Below are positions 7,752 through 16,288 of a stretch of 64,000 nt of DNA, in pieces. The stretch is taken from NCBI RefSeq assembly GCF_900215145.1, contig NZ_OBDO01000001.1:496001-560000 (forward strand). The letters run 5' to 3'. The notes under the pieces are model-generated. The model did no database searches and was not told the origin of the DNA. It was given only the letters and a program-made list of their open reading frames with translations. Within the stretch, counting starts at the first letter, position 1; each line of letters begins with the position of its first letter. Position numbers and translations under genes: made by a program. This DNA is from Geodermatophilus sabuli (GTDB lineage: Bacteria; Actinomycetota; Actinomycetes; Mycobacteriales; Geodermatophilaceae).

Positions 7752-9800
7752 ATGACGAGCGCACCAGTCGCGATGTCGAGTCGCCGCCTGCCGGGGGGCG
7801 ACATCCCCGCCGCCCGCAGCGGCGTCCCCCCGCGCAGCGGAGCCGCGGAGAGCGCGGCGCACCGGGCCATCGCCCACCTGCTGCACCTGCTCGCCGAGGA
7901 GGCGCCCACCGAGGCGTTCGACCGGCTGTCCCGCTGCATGCTGGACCCCGCGGTCTCCACCGACCGGGACCTCGCGCTGACCGCGCTGGCGCGGGCCGGG
8001 CGGGTCCGGGAGCTGCTGGCCCACCGCAAGCACCGGGAGAAGGAGACGCAGGCGCTGTACGAGAGCGCCCGCGACCTCGCCTCGCTGCGCGACGGCGAGC
8101 AGGTCCTGGAGGCCATCCTGCAGCGGACCCGTCAGCTCCTCGGGACCGACGCCGCCTACCTGGCCCTGGTCGACCCCGACACCGGCGAGGCCTACATGCG
8201 GCTGACCCTCGGCACGGTGACCACGCCGATCCAGTCGGTCCGTCAGCGGCCGGGCCAGGGCATCGGCGGCCGCATCATCCGGACCGGCCGGCCCTACGCG
8301 ACGGCCAACTACCAGCAGGACCGGAGCCTGGACCGGGATCCCTCCGTCACCGACGCCGTGGCCGAGGACGGGATCGTCGGCATCATCGGCGCGCCGCTGC
8401 GGCTCGGTCGGGACGTGGTCGGTGCCCTGTTCGGCGCCAACCGGTACGAGCGCGCGTTCGAGCCGTCGGAGGTCGCGCTGCTGTGCTCGCTGGCCGACCA
8501 CGCGGCGATCGTCATCGAGAACGTGCGGCTGTTCGAGCGCGCCGAGCGCACGGCGGCGGAGCTGCGGGCGGCCAACGCCCAGCTGCGCGTGCAGGGGCAG
8601 GCCCTGGAACGGGGCACGTCGGCGCACGGCCAGTTGATGCGGACGGTGCTGCGGCGGGGGGACCTCGCCGAGTTGATCGACGCGATCGGCGGCATCCTCG
8701 AGGGGGCCGTCGCGCTCGTCGACCCGAACGGCCAGGTGGTGGCCAGCACCGCGGCCGGCCCCGGCGCCGGCCTGCCCGCCGTGGGCACCGGCTGGGAGTC
8801 ACCGGCGACCACCGCCCGCCCGGGCGCGGCGCACCGGCTCGACGGGGCGGCCGACGACGCGACCGAGCGGTGGGCGGTGCCCGTCCAGGCGGGCCCGGAC
8901 TCCTTCGGGCACCTCGTGTTCGCCGCCGGCACGCCGCTGCTGGAGGCCGACGTGCGCATCCTCGAGCGCTCGGCGCAGACCGCGGCGCTCCTGCTCCTGA
9001 TGGAACGCCAGGCGGCCGTGGCCGAGCAGCACGTGCGCGGAGAGGTCATCGCCGACCTGCTCGCCGAGCGGGAGCCCCGCTGGGACTCCTTCTCCCGCAG
9101 GGCCAGGCGCGTCAGCGGCATCGACTTCGACGTGCCGCACTCGGTGCTGGTGCTCACCGCCGCCGGGGTGTCCCGGCGGCGCCTCCTCCGCGCCGCCGCC
9201 GACTACGCCGCCACGCGCCGCGGGCTGGCCAGCGAGCACGCCGGGAAGGTGGTCCTGCTGCTGCCCGAGGTCGACGGGGCCACCGCGGTCCGGGCGGTCA
9301 AGCCGCAGCTGGACCGCATGACCGGGGGGACGGTCACCTGCGGTGTCGCCGGGCCGGCCGCCTCGGCGGCCGCGGTGCGGCGGTTGCACCGGAGCGCGGA
9401 CCGCTGCCACCGCCTGTTGCTCGCCCTGGGGCGCGCGGGCCAGGCCGCCGGCGTCGAGGACCTCGGGGTCATCGGGCTGGTGCTCAGCGGCACCTCACGC
9501 GAGCAGCTGGAGCAGGTGCTCGCCGAGACCCTGGGCCCGATCGTCCGCTACGACGAGCAGCACGGGACGCCGCTGGTCGAGACGCTGTGGGTGTTCTTCG
9601 CGGCCGGGCAGAACCCGCGCGCCGCGGCCCGTTCCCTCCAGGTGCACCCCAACACCGTCTACCAGCGCCTCGAGCGGGTCGACGCCGTGCTCGGGCACCG
9701 GACGTGGCGCGAGCCGCAGGGGGCGCTGACCATGCAGATGGCCCTGCAGCTGCACCGGGTCGTCGAGCAGGTCCCGATCGAGGTGCTGGTCGGCTCGTGA
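7752..9800 (+). CDS. GAF domain / PucR-type helix-turn-helix regulator 1
   Basis: 682 residues from ATG 7752, chosen because GGAGGTGAT sits nine bases upstream; the frame is open further upstream without support. A helical N-terminus is followed by a GAF domain (about 98-266: YESARDLASLRDG to ADHAAIVIENVRLF). A central GGDEF-like/CdaR-type region follows, then a C-terminal PucR HTH (about 620-670: NPRAAARSLQVHPNTVYQRLERV). Such proteins activate catabolic operons on sensing small ligands in the GAF pocket. The stop overlaps the start of a second, clearly paralogous gene. Likely targets are the divergent LLM1 operon and possibly the downstream island. Confidence 0.82.
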   Translation: MTSAPVAMSSRRLPGGDIPAARSGVPPRSGAAESAAHRAIAHLLHLLAEEAPTEAFDRLSRCMLDPAVSTDRDLALTALARAGRVRELLAHRKHREKETQALYESARDLASLRDGEQVLEAILQRTRQLLGTDAAYLALVDPDTGEAYMRLTLGTVTTPIQSVRQRPGQGIGGRIIRTGRPYATANYQQDRSLDRDPSVTDAVAEDGIVGIIGAPLRLGRDVVGALFGANRYERAFEPSEVALLCSLADHAAIVIENVRLFERAERTAAELRAANAQLRVQGQALERGTSAHGQLMRTVLRRGDLAELIDAIGGILEGAVALVDPNGQVVASTAAGPGAGLPAVGTGWESPATTARPGAAHRLDGAADDATERWAVPVQAGPDSFGHLVFAAGTPLLEADVRILERSAQTAALLLLMERQAAVAEQHVRGEVIADLLAEREPRWDSFSRRARRVSGIDFDVPHSVLVLTAAGVSRRRLLRAAADYAATRRGLASEHAGKVVLLLPEVDGATAVRAVKPQLDRMTGGTVTCGVAGPAASAAAVRRLHRSADRCHRLLLALGRAGQAAGVEDLGVIGLVLSGTSREQLEQVLAETLGPIVRYDEQHGTPLVETLWVFFAAGQNPRAAARSLQVHPNTVYQRLERVDAVLGHRTWREPQGALTMQMALQLHRVVEQVPIEVLVGS

Positions 9801-11716
9801 CGGGCTCCGCAGCGCGCCCCGACCGGACCGGCCGGCCGGGCACCCCCGCCGACGTGCTGACCCGGCTGCTCGACGTGCTCGCCGACGAGCGGCCGGTCGC
9901 GGAGATCGACGCCCTCGCCACCCGGGTGCGCAATGCCCCGGACGTCCCCGACCGGCACGTGCTGCTGACCGCCGCCGAGGACGCCCGCCGCATCCGGCAC
10001 CTGCTGGCGCAGCGCGAGCGGCGCGAGGCGGAGATGCAGGCGCTGTACGAGACCGCGCGCGACCTCACCTCGCTGCGCGACGTCGACGGCACGCTGCACG
10101 CGATCGTGGACCGGGTGCGCCGGCTGCTGAGGGCAGACCTCACCTACATCGCGCTGGTCGACGAGGAGACCGGCGACGCGTACATGCGGGTCACCTCGGG
10201 GGCCAGGACGGCGCCGATCGAGACGGTGCGCCAGCGCCCGGGGATGGGCATCGGTGGCCGGGTCATCGAGACCGGGCAGGCCGTCGCCACGGCGGACTAC
10301 CTGGCCGACCCGCGCCTCACGCTCTCGCCCGCGGTCGCGGCCGCCGTCCGCGAGGAGGGCATCGTCGGCATCGTCGGCGTCCCGATGAGGCTCGGCTCCC
10401 GGGTCATCGGCGCACTGTTCGCGGCCGACCGGCGCCGGCGCACCTTCGACCAGGCCGAGATCGCGCTGCTGTCCTCCCTCGCCGACCACGCGTCCGTGGT
10501 CATGGAGAACGCCCGCCTGTTCGCCGGGATGCGGGCCTCCACCCGCGAGCTGCGCGAGGTCAACAGCCGGCTGTCCGAGCAGCGGCACGTGCTGGAGCGG
10601 GCCAGCGCCGCGCACGAACAGCTGATGCCCCTCGTGCTCACCCGCGCCGACCTCGTCCAGTTCGCCGAGACGGTCAGCCGGCTCCTGGGCGGCTCCGTCG
10701 AGCTGCTGGACACCGACGCGCGCGTGCTGGCCGCGGCGGCCGGGCCCCGGCCGGTTCCCGGGCCCGCCGACGGGGAGGACGGCGGCCCCGCGCCGCGGTC
10801 GGCCGTCGTCCGCGTCCGGGCGGGCAAGGAGACCTTCGGCAGCCTGCGCCTGACCCGCGCCACCCCGATCAGCGAGGCGGAGACGCGGACGCTGGAGCGG
10901 GCGGCGCAGACCGCGGCGCTCCTGGTGCTGATGGAGCGCCAGACCGCGCTCCTGGAGGAGGAGCTGCGCGCCGAGCTGCTCGACGACCTGCTGGCCGACG
11001 GGACGCCGGACCCGGACGTGGTGCACCGCCGGGCGGAGCGGCTGGGCGTGCTGCGTCCCGGTGAGCCGCAGGTGCTCGTCGTCTGCTCCGCGGGGACGGA
11101 GGTACCGCTGTCCTCCGTGCTGGCGGCCGCCGCCGGCCTCGCCGGCCGGTCCCGCGGCCTGGCCAGCGAGCACGGCGGGTCGGTCGTCCTGCTCCTGCCC
11201 GGCACCGACGGCGGGAGCACCGCCCGGACCGTCGCCGCCGAGCTGGGCCGGGCCGTGGGCGTGGCGGTGACCGCGGGCGCCTCGGGGTCCGCGGAGACCG
11301 GGACGGACCTGCACCCGTTGCACCGGGAGGCCGCGCGCAGCCACCGGCTGCTGCTCGCCCTCGGGCGGGAGGGCGACGGCGCGACCCTGCAGGAGCTGGG
11401 CATCGTCGGTCAGCTGCTCGAGGGGGCGAACCCCGGGCAGGTGCAGGGGGTCGTCGACCGCGTCCTCGGGCCGTTGCTCGCCTACGACGCCGAGAACTCC
11501 GCGGCCCTGTTCGGCACCGTGGAGGCCTACTTCGCCTCCGGGCAGAGCCCCCCGGAGGCCGCGCGCCGCCTGCGGGTGCACGTCAACACCGTCTACCAGC
11601 GCCTCGAGCGCGTCGACCGGGTCCTCGGTGGCACCGGCTGGCGCGAGCCGCAGGGGGCGCTGGAGGTGCAGATGGCGCTGCAGCTGTACCGCGCCACCGT
11701 CCGGTCCGACCGCTGA
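9797..11716 (+). CDS. GAF domain / PucR-type helix-turn-helix regulator 2 (tandem paralogue)
   Basis: 639 residues from GTG 9797 inside the GTGA overlap with regulator 1; the long frame upstream of this point is a shadow of regulator 1. The layout repeats regulator 1: helical start, GAF domain (about 80-245), middle domain, and C-terminal PucR HTH (SPPEAARRLRVHVNTVYQRLERV). The two proteins align along their whole length, with the HTH almost identical and the GAF more divergent. That suggests one DNA site and two different ligands, or a heteromeric regulator (inference). A strong hairpin at its stop codon ends the unit. Confidence 0.82.
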   Translation: MTGSAARPDRTGRPGTPADVLTRLLDVLADERPVAEIDALATRVRNAPDVPDRHVLLTAAEDARRIRHLLAQRERREAEMQALYETARDLTSLRDVDGTLHAIVDRVRRLLRADLTYIALVDEETGDAYMRVTSGARTAPIETVRQRPGMGIGGRVIETGQAVATADYLADPRLTLSPAVAAAVREEGIVGIVGVPMRLGSRVIGALFAADRRRRTFDQAEIALLSSLADHASVVMENARLFAGMRASTRELREVNSRLSEQRHVLERASAAHEQLMPLVLTRADLVQFAETVSRLLGGSVELLDTDARVLAAAAGPRPVPGPADGEDGGPAPRSAVVRVRAGKETFGSLRLTRATPISEAETRTLERAAQTAALLVLMERQTALLEEELRAELLDDLLADGTPDPDVVHRRAERLGVLRPGEPQVLVVCSAGTEVPLSSVLAAAAGLAGRSRGLASEHGGSVVLLLPGTDGGSTARTVAAELGRAVGVAVTAGASGSAETGTDLHPLHREAARSHRLLLALGREGDGATLQELGIVGQLLEGANPGQVQGVVDRVLGPLLAYDAENSAALFGTVEAYFASGQSPPEAARRLRVHVNTVYQRLERVDRVLGGTGWREPQGALEVQMALQLYRATVRSDR

Positions 11717-11729
11717 CCGGTCGGACCGG
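11701..11729 (+). terminator. 12-bp perfect hairpin over the stop codon of regulator 2
   Basis: CCGGTCCGACCG (11701-11712) pairs perfectly with CGGTCGGACCGG (11718-11729) around a five-base loop that contains the stop region. There is no T-tract, as is common in high-GC actinomycetes. It lies between convergent genes and can act in both directions. Confidence 0.55.
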
Positions 11730-11755
11730 TGACCGGTGACCGGTGACCGGTGACC
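11728..11755. repeat. four tandem copies of the heptamer GGTGACC
   Basis: Perfect head-to-tail units at 11728-11734, 11735-11741, 11742-11748 and 11749-11755, directly after the hairpin and followed by GGTCGGACC, which echoes the hairpin arm. It lies between convergent genes. Most likely a slippage-prone simple repeat in terminator DNA. Confidence 0.8.
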
Positions 11756-11776
11756 GGTCGGACCGGACGGTGGCGG

Positions 11777-13348
11777 TCACCGGACCGGCAGGTGTCCGCC
11801 CTCCCCGGTCTGGTCGCGGAGCCGGAACTTCTGGATCTTCCCGGTGGAGGTCTTCGGGAGGGGCCCGAACACCACGGCCTTGGGCGCCTTGAACCGGGCC
11901 AGCCGCTCGCGGACGTGCTCGATGATCTCCGCCTCGGTGGCCGAGGCGCCCGCGTGGAGGGTCACGTGGGCGACCGGCACCTCACCCCACCGCTCGTCCG
12001 GCGCGGCGATGACCGCGACCTCGAGGACGGCGGGGTGCTCGGCGATCGCCTGCTCCACCTCGACGCTGGCGATGTTCTCCCCGCCGGAGATGATCACGTC
12101 CTTGCTGCGGTCCCGGAGCTCGACGTAGCCGTCCGGGTGCACGACGCCGAGGTCGCCGGTGCGGAACCAGCCGTCCGGCACGGCCCGCCGCGTCGCCTCC
12201 TCGTCCTTGAGGTAGCCGAGCATCACGTTGTTGCCGCGCAGGGCGATCTCCCCGACCGCGACGCCGTCGGCGGGGACGTCCTGGCCGTCGGAACCGATCA
12301 CGCGGGCGGTGCAGGAGATCATGTTGCCCACGCCCTGGCGGGCGCGGAGCCGCGCCTTGGTCTGGTTGTCCAGGCCGTTCCACTCCGGGCGCCAGTCGCA
12401 GATCATCGCCGGGCCGAACGTCTCGGTCAGCCCGTAGAGGTGGGTCACCTCGAAGCCCAGCTCCTCCATGCGGCGGAGGATCGCCGGGCTGGGCGGTGCG
12501 CCCCCGGTCGCCACCCGCACCGGAATCGCGACCGGCGCCGCCTCCTCGGCGTAGGCGAGCATCGACAGGACCGTGGGGGCGCCCTCGAGGTGGGTGACCC
12601 TCTCGGCGCGGATGAGCCGCCACACCTCGGCCGGGTCCACCTTCGGCAGGCAGACGTGCGTGGCGGCGGCCGCGGTGACCGCCCACGGGAAGCACCAGCC
12701 GTTGCAGTGGAACATCGGCAGGGTCCACAGGTGCACCGCGGACGGCGACAGCTGCGTGTGCCCGACCATCGCCAGGGCCTGCAGGTAGGCGCCCCGGTGG
12801 TGGTACATGACGCCCTTGGGCCGGCCGGTGGTCCCCGAGGTGTAGTTGACCGACAGCAGCGACCGCTCGTCGTCCGGCCGCAGGGCCAGCGGGGTGGCGG
12901 CGGCGAGCAGCTCCTCGTACTCCGCGCCGGCCCGGATCCGGCGCGGCGGGTAGGCGACCTGCGCCAGCGCCGCGTCGACCACCGCGTCGAACGCGGGGTC
13001 GTGCACCAGGACGGCGGACTCGGAGTGCTCCAGGATGTAGGCGATCTCCCCGGCCGACAGGCGGGTGTTGATCGCGACGAGGGGGACCCCGGCCCACGGC
13101 ACACCGAAGCTCGCCTCGAGCAGGACGTGGGTGTTGGGCGCGAGGACGGCGACGGGCCGCCCCTGCGCCAGCGGGGCCAGAGCGCCGGCCAGCCGCTGCG
13201 ACCGGTCGTGCAGCTCGGTGTAGGTCCAGCGCTGGTCGCCGTCGACCACCGCGAGCCGGTCCCCGTGGGAGGCGGCGGCCCGGTCCAGGTAGGAGACGGG
13301 CGTCAGCGGCTCGAAGGAGAGGGCGTCGAGGTCCGCCGTCATGGTCAT
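11777..13348 (-). CDS. AMP-forming acyl-CoA ligase (fatty-acid CoA ligase-like)
   Basis: 523 residues from ATG 13348, with AGGAAGGGA upstream. All adenylate-forming motifs are present: YTSGTTGRPKG (P-loop), YGLTETFG, GWFRTGDLG with the hinge RDRSKDVIISGGENI, and the C-terminal catalytic lysine in KTSTGKIQK. It resembles the medium/long-chain or aryl-acid ligases that start catabolism by making acyl-CoA from acid, ATP and CoA. It is the downstream gene of a minus-strand set (hydrolase, MFS, ligase) and could activate hydroxy acids made by the neighbouring hydrolases (inference). Confidence 0.88.
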   Translation of the reverse strand: MTMTADLDALSFEPLTPVSYLDRAAASHGDRLAVVDGDQRWTYTELHDRSQRLAGALAPLAQGRPVAVLAPNTHVLLEASFGVPWAGVPLVAINTRLSAGEIAYILEHSESAVLVHDPAFDAVVDAALAQVAYPPRRIRAGAEYEELLAAATPLALRPDDERSLLSVNYTSGTTGRPKGVMYHHRGAYLQALAMVGHTQLSPSAVHLWTLPMFHCNGWCFPWAVTAAAATHVCLPKVDPAEVWRLIRAERVTHLEGAPTVLSMLAYAEEAAPVAIPVRVATGGAPPSPAILRRMEELGFEVTHLYGLTETFGPAMICDWRPEWNGLDNQTKARLRARQGVGNMISCTARVIGSDGQDVPADGVAVGEIALRGNNVMLGYLKDEEATRRAVPDGWFRTGDLGVVHPDGYVELRDRSKDVIISGGENIASVEVEQAIAEHPAVLEVAVIAAPDERWGEVPVAHVTLHAGASATEAEIIEHVRERLARFKAPKAVVFGPLPKTSTGKIQKFRLRDQTGEGGHLPVR

Positions 13349-13397
13349 CAGGTCCCTTCCTCGGTTCGGCCGTGCCGCCGGGCGGTGCGGCCGGCAG

Positions 13398-14894
13398 TCA
13401 CGGCAGGGGCGCGGCGGGCGGCCGGGCCAGGAGCACGTCCTCGTCGGCGGCCGCCGGTCGCGGCAGCCGGCGCGGCAGCACGATCGCGGCCAGCACGGCG
13501 CCGGTGAGGGCGACGCCGGCCACGACGAGCATCGCGAACCGCTGGCCCGCGAGCGTGCTCCCCACGAGGCTGCCACCGCCGTCGAGGGCCCGCTGGGTGG
13601 CGAGCGTCGTCAGCACGGCGACGACCGCGATCGACAGGGTGCTGCCCAGAGCCTGGGTGCTGTTGAGGGCGCCGGCGCCGACGCCGTGCCGGTGCCCGGG
13701 GATGCCGGACAGGGCCGTCACCGTGCAGGTCACGTTGATCGCCCCGCTGCCCAGGCCGAGGAGCAGGAAGGGGGCCAGCAGCCCGCCGGCGTAGCCGGTG
13801 GAGCTGTCGAGCCCGAGCGCCAGCAGGGCGGCACCCGTGGCGCACAGGACCAGGCCGAGCGGGACGACCAGGCGTGGGCCGACCCGGTGCGTGGTGCGGG
13901 AGACGACCCGCGCGGTGATCGCCACCGTGGCCGCCCACGGCACGAAGGCGAAGCCCGCACGCAGCGCCGACCAGCCGAGCGTCTCCTGCATGAACAGCGA
14001 GGCGGTGAAGTACGCGCCGATCCCGACGCCCGCGGTCAGCAGGACGAACAGGAACCCGAACGAGGTGCGGTGCCGGAAGATGCCCAGGGGGAGCAGCGGG
14101 TCGGCGCCCCGGGCCTGGGCGACGACGAACAGGCCGACCAGCACCGCGGCGGCCGCCAGGCTGGCCCAGGTCCGCGGTGCGGGCCCGTGCACCTGCAGCT
14201 CCGCCAGCCCGACGATGAGCGCCGCCACGCCCAGGGTGATGAGCAGCCCGCCGCGCGCGTCCAGGCGCTGCCGGTGCTCCGGCCGGATCGCCGGGACGAC
14301 GGAGAACGCGACGACGAACGCCACCAGGCACACCGGCACGTTGACCAGGAAGATCCAGCGCCACCCACCCATGTCGGTGAGGACGCCCCCGATCACGTTG
14401 CCCAGCGTGGCGCCGAACGCCCCGATCGCCGCCCACGCGCCCAGCGCGGAGCTGCGCTCGCGCGGGGTGACGAAGACGGTGGTGAGCAGGGACATCGCCG
14501 CCGGCGACGCCATGGCCGCGCCGATGCCGGCGAAGGCCCGGGCGGCGATCAGCAGGCCGGCGTCGGAGGCGACGGCGCACAGGAGCGAGCCGAGGGTGAA
14601 GACGAACAGGCCCGCGAGGAACAGCCGCCGCCGGCCGAAGACGTCGGCGCTACGGCCTCCGAGGAGGAGCAGGCAGCCGAAGGTCAGGCTGAACGCCGTC
14701 AGCACCCACTGGAGCTGGGCCGGCGCCAGGTCCAGGTCCGCCCGGATCGCCGGGAGCGAGACGACCACGACCGTGCCACCGACCAGCAGGATGAACTGGA
14801 CGCTGCACATCAGGGCGAGGAACGCGCCCCGGTGCCTGACCTCCGGCACGGCCGGTGTGGACTGCTCGGCCGCCACGGTCACCGGCCGCGCCAC
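13398..14894 (-). CDS. DHA2-type MFS transporter (EmrB/QacA-like, 14 helices)
   Basis: 498 residues starting at GTG 14894. The protein is highly hydrophobic, with about 14 membrane segments and DHA2 features: GGRSADVFGRRR in the loop after helix 2, and the GWRWIFLVNVPV motif. Members pump hydrophobic toxicants using the proton gradient. It lies between an alpha/beta hydrolase and a CoA ligase on the same strand, so it may export toxic pathway intermediates or import substrate. A hairpin at 14959-14987 separates it from the hydrolase, so it may have its own promoter. Confidence 0.84.
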   Translation of the reverse strand: MARPVTVAAEQSTPAVPEVRHRGAFLALMCSVQFILLVGGTVVVVSLPAIRADLDLAPAQLQWVLTAFSLTFGCLLLLGGRSADVFGRRRLFLAGLFVFTLGSLLCAVASDAGLLIAARAFAGIGAAMASPAAMSLLTTVFVTPRERSSALGAWAAIGAFGATLGNVIGGVLTDMGGWRWIFLVNVPVCLVAFVVAFSVVPAIRPEHRQRLDARGGLLITLGVAALIVGLAELQVHGPAPRTWASLAAAAVLVGLFVVAQARGADPLLPLGIFRHRTSFGFLFVLLTAGVGIGAYFTASLFMQETLGWSALRAGFAFVPWAATVAITARVVSRTTHRVGPRLVVPLGLVLCATGAALLALGLDSSTGYAGGLLAPFLLLGLGSGAINVTCTVTALSGIPGHRHGVGAGALNSTQALGSTLSIAVVAVLTTLATQRALDGGGSLVGSTLAGQRFAMLVVAGVALTGAVLAAIVLPRRLPRPAAADEDVLLARPPAAPLP

Positions 14895-14958
14895 GACTCA
14901 CGCCTCCCGGGGCGCGGCGGCCGGCGGCGAGGCGCTCACCGTGGTGCGCGCGGTCGGC

Positions 14959-14987
14959 CCGGTCCGGGGAGCGGAGCCCCGGACCGG
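14959..14987 (-). terminator. 11-bp hairpin downstream of the alpha/beta hydrolase
   Basis: CCGGTCCGGGG (14959-14969) and CCCCGGACCGG (14977-14987) pair perfectly over a seven-base loop, just past the hydrolase stop at 14990 on the minus strand. It probably ends that transcript before the MFS gene. Confidence 0.5.
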
Positions 14988-14989
14988 GG

Positions 14990-15793
14990 TCACGCGGTCT
15001 TCCCGGACAGGTACGCGGTGATCGCGGCGAGGGTGTCGTCGGGGTACTCCAGCAGCATCGCGTGGCCGCCGCGGGGCAGCACCTGCAGAATCGCGGTGGG
15101 GATGAGCTCGGCCATCTCGACCGACTGCGACACCGGCGTCAGCACGTCCTCGGCGCCGGCGAGCACCAGCGTGGGGGTCGACACCGTGGGCAACTGGGCC
15201 CGGGAGTCGTAGACGCGCAGCCCGGCCGCCTGGGCCTCGAAGCCCTCGAGGGTCGTCGGGTGCGGGTCCAGCCGGGACAGCTCGGCCTGCGCGGTCGCCG
15301 TGGCGTGGTCGCTGAGCAGCCGCGGTGTGAAGACCCACGGCATGCCGGTGATGCCGATCGACACCGGGTCCACGCCGCTGCGCCGCAGCACCAGCCCCGT
15401 GTCGAGCCAGGCGTGCTGGACGGCGGTGTAGGACGGGAACGCGTTGAGCAGCACTGCCTTCGACAGCACGTCGCCGTGGCGGATGAGCATCGACTGCAGC
15501 ACCGAGCCGCCGAGGGACCAGCCGACCGCCGACACCGGCCCGAGGCCGAGGGACTCCACCAGCGCGGCGGTGTCGTCGCCGAGGTCGTCGATCGCGTACG
15601 GGCCCGCAGGCACCTCGGTCTGCCCGGTGCCCCGGTTGTCGACCGTGATGACGGTGAAGTGCTCGCGCAGCCGGGGCGCCGCGACGGCCCAGGCGATCGA
15701 GCTGGAGCCCAGGCCGGAGATGAGCAGGAGGGGAGGGCCGTCGCCGCCGACCTCGTAGTGCATCGAGATCCCGTTGACCTGCGTGGTCGGCAT
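14990..15793 (-). CDS. alpha/beta hydrolase
   Basis: 267 residues with a complete triad: nucleophile Ser93 in GWSLGG, acid Asp216 in AGAEDVLTP, base His244 in RGGHAML. The oxyanion and strand-4 motifs ISGLGSSS and DNRGTGQT match the BphD/3-oxoadipate-enol-lactonase branch. That branch hydrolyses lactones, esters or C-C bonds of ring-cleavage products. ATG 15793 has AAGGGAG upstream. Cytoplasmic; no signal peptide. A lactone- or ester-opening role in the flavin monooxygenase pathway is plausible but not proven. Confidence 0.85.
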   Translation of the reverse strand: MPTTQVNGISMHYEVGGDGPPLLLISGLGSSSIAWAVAAPRLREHFTVITVDNRGTGQTEVPAGPYAIDDLGDDTAALVESLGLGPVSAVGWSLGGSVLQSMLIRHGDVLSKAVLLNAFPSYTAVQHAWLDTGLVLRRSGVDPVSIGITGMPWVFTPRLLSDHATATAQAELSRLDPHPTTLEGFEAQAAGLRVYDSRAQLPTVSTPTLVLAGAEDVLTPVSQSVEMAELIPTAILQVLPRGGHAMLLEYPDDTLAAITAYLSGKTA

Positions 15794-16288
15794 CGAGGTC
15801 GGCTCCCTTCACGGGGCCCCGGAGGGCCCGGTTGTCGAGGTGTGGTCGGGGCACGGGCGCCGCAGGCCGCCGGCGTGCAGCAGCGGGCGGTCGGGCCGTC
15901 CGAGGGGTTCCCCCCGCCCCGGTCGGCAGCGATCCCGCGCTGACCGCCCGAGGCGTCGGTGGTCCCACTGTCGAGCGGGCGCGCGGGGTGATCAATGGGG
16001 AGCCGTCCACATCCAGCCGGGTCGCCGGTGGGCATCGGTCCACTCCGCAGGGCGGTTTCCGGCGTTCTCGGCCGGATCTCCGGCCGACACGGAACTGACC
16101 GTTGCGACCCCCGTCACACAGCCCTTAACGTCCGTGGCCGTCGTCACACCCGCCGGGTCGTGACGGCACTTCCTGGCTGAGACGCCGGGGCAGGTCCGAT
16201 CCCGCGGACCCGGTCGGTGACGTGTGCCGTCCGAGGCCTCGCGAGGCGATCAGCCGCCCGTTACTTCCGATCAAGGGGTGGTGGATCT
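15794..16288. promoter_or_regulatory. divergent control region, hydrolase / ABC transporter operon
   Basis: 495 bases without a convincing gene. CGTCACAC occurs twice in direct orientation (16112-16119 and 16142-16149), 30 bases apart. The reverse complement GTGTGACG or a close variant recurs before both solute-binding-protein units (22459 and 24332), so this may be a shared operator. A perfect 12-base palindrome GCCTCGCGAGGC lies at 16236-16247. The ribosome site for GTG 16289 is AAGGGG at 16274-16278. TTGCGA (16102) with TTAAC (16125) is a weak promoter candidate. Confidence 0.4.

Noticed and set aside
8483-9796. Upstream in-frame extension of GAF-PucR regulator 2
   Set aside because: The extension is Arg/Gly-rich and overlaps regulator 1 in another frame. 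The GTGA junction at 9797 and alignment with regulator 1 fix the start.
11728-11755. Heptamer array as a CRISPR
   Set aside because: Units are 7 bases, directly abutting, with no spacers and no cas genes.
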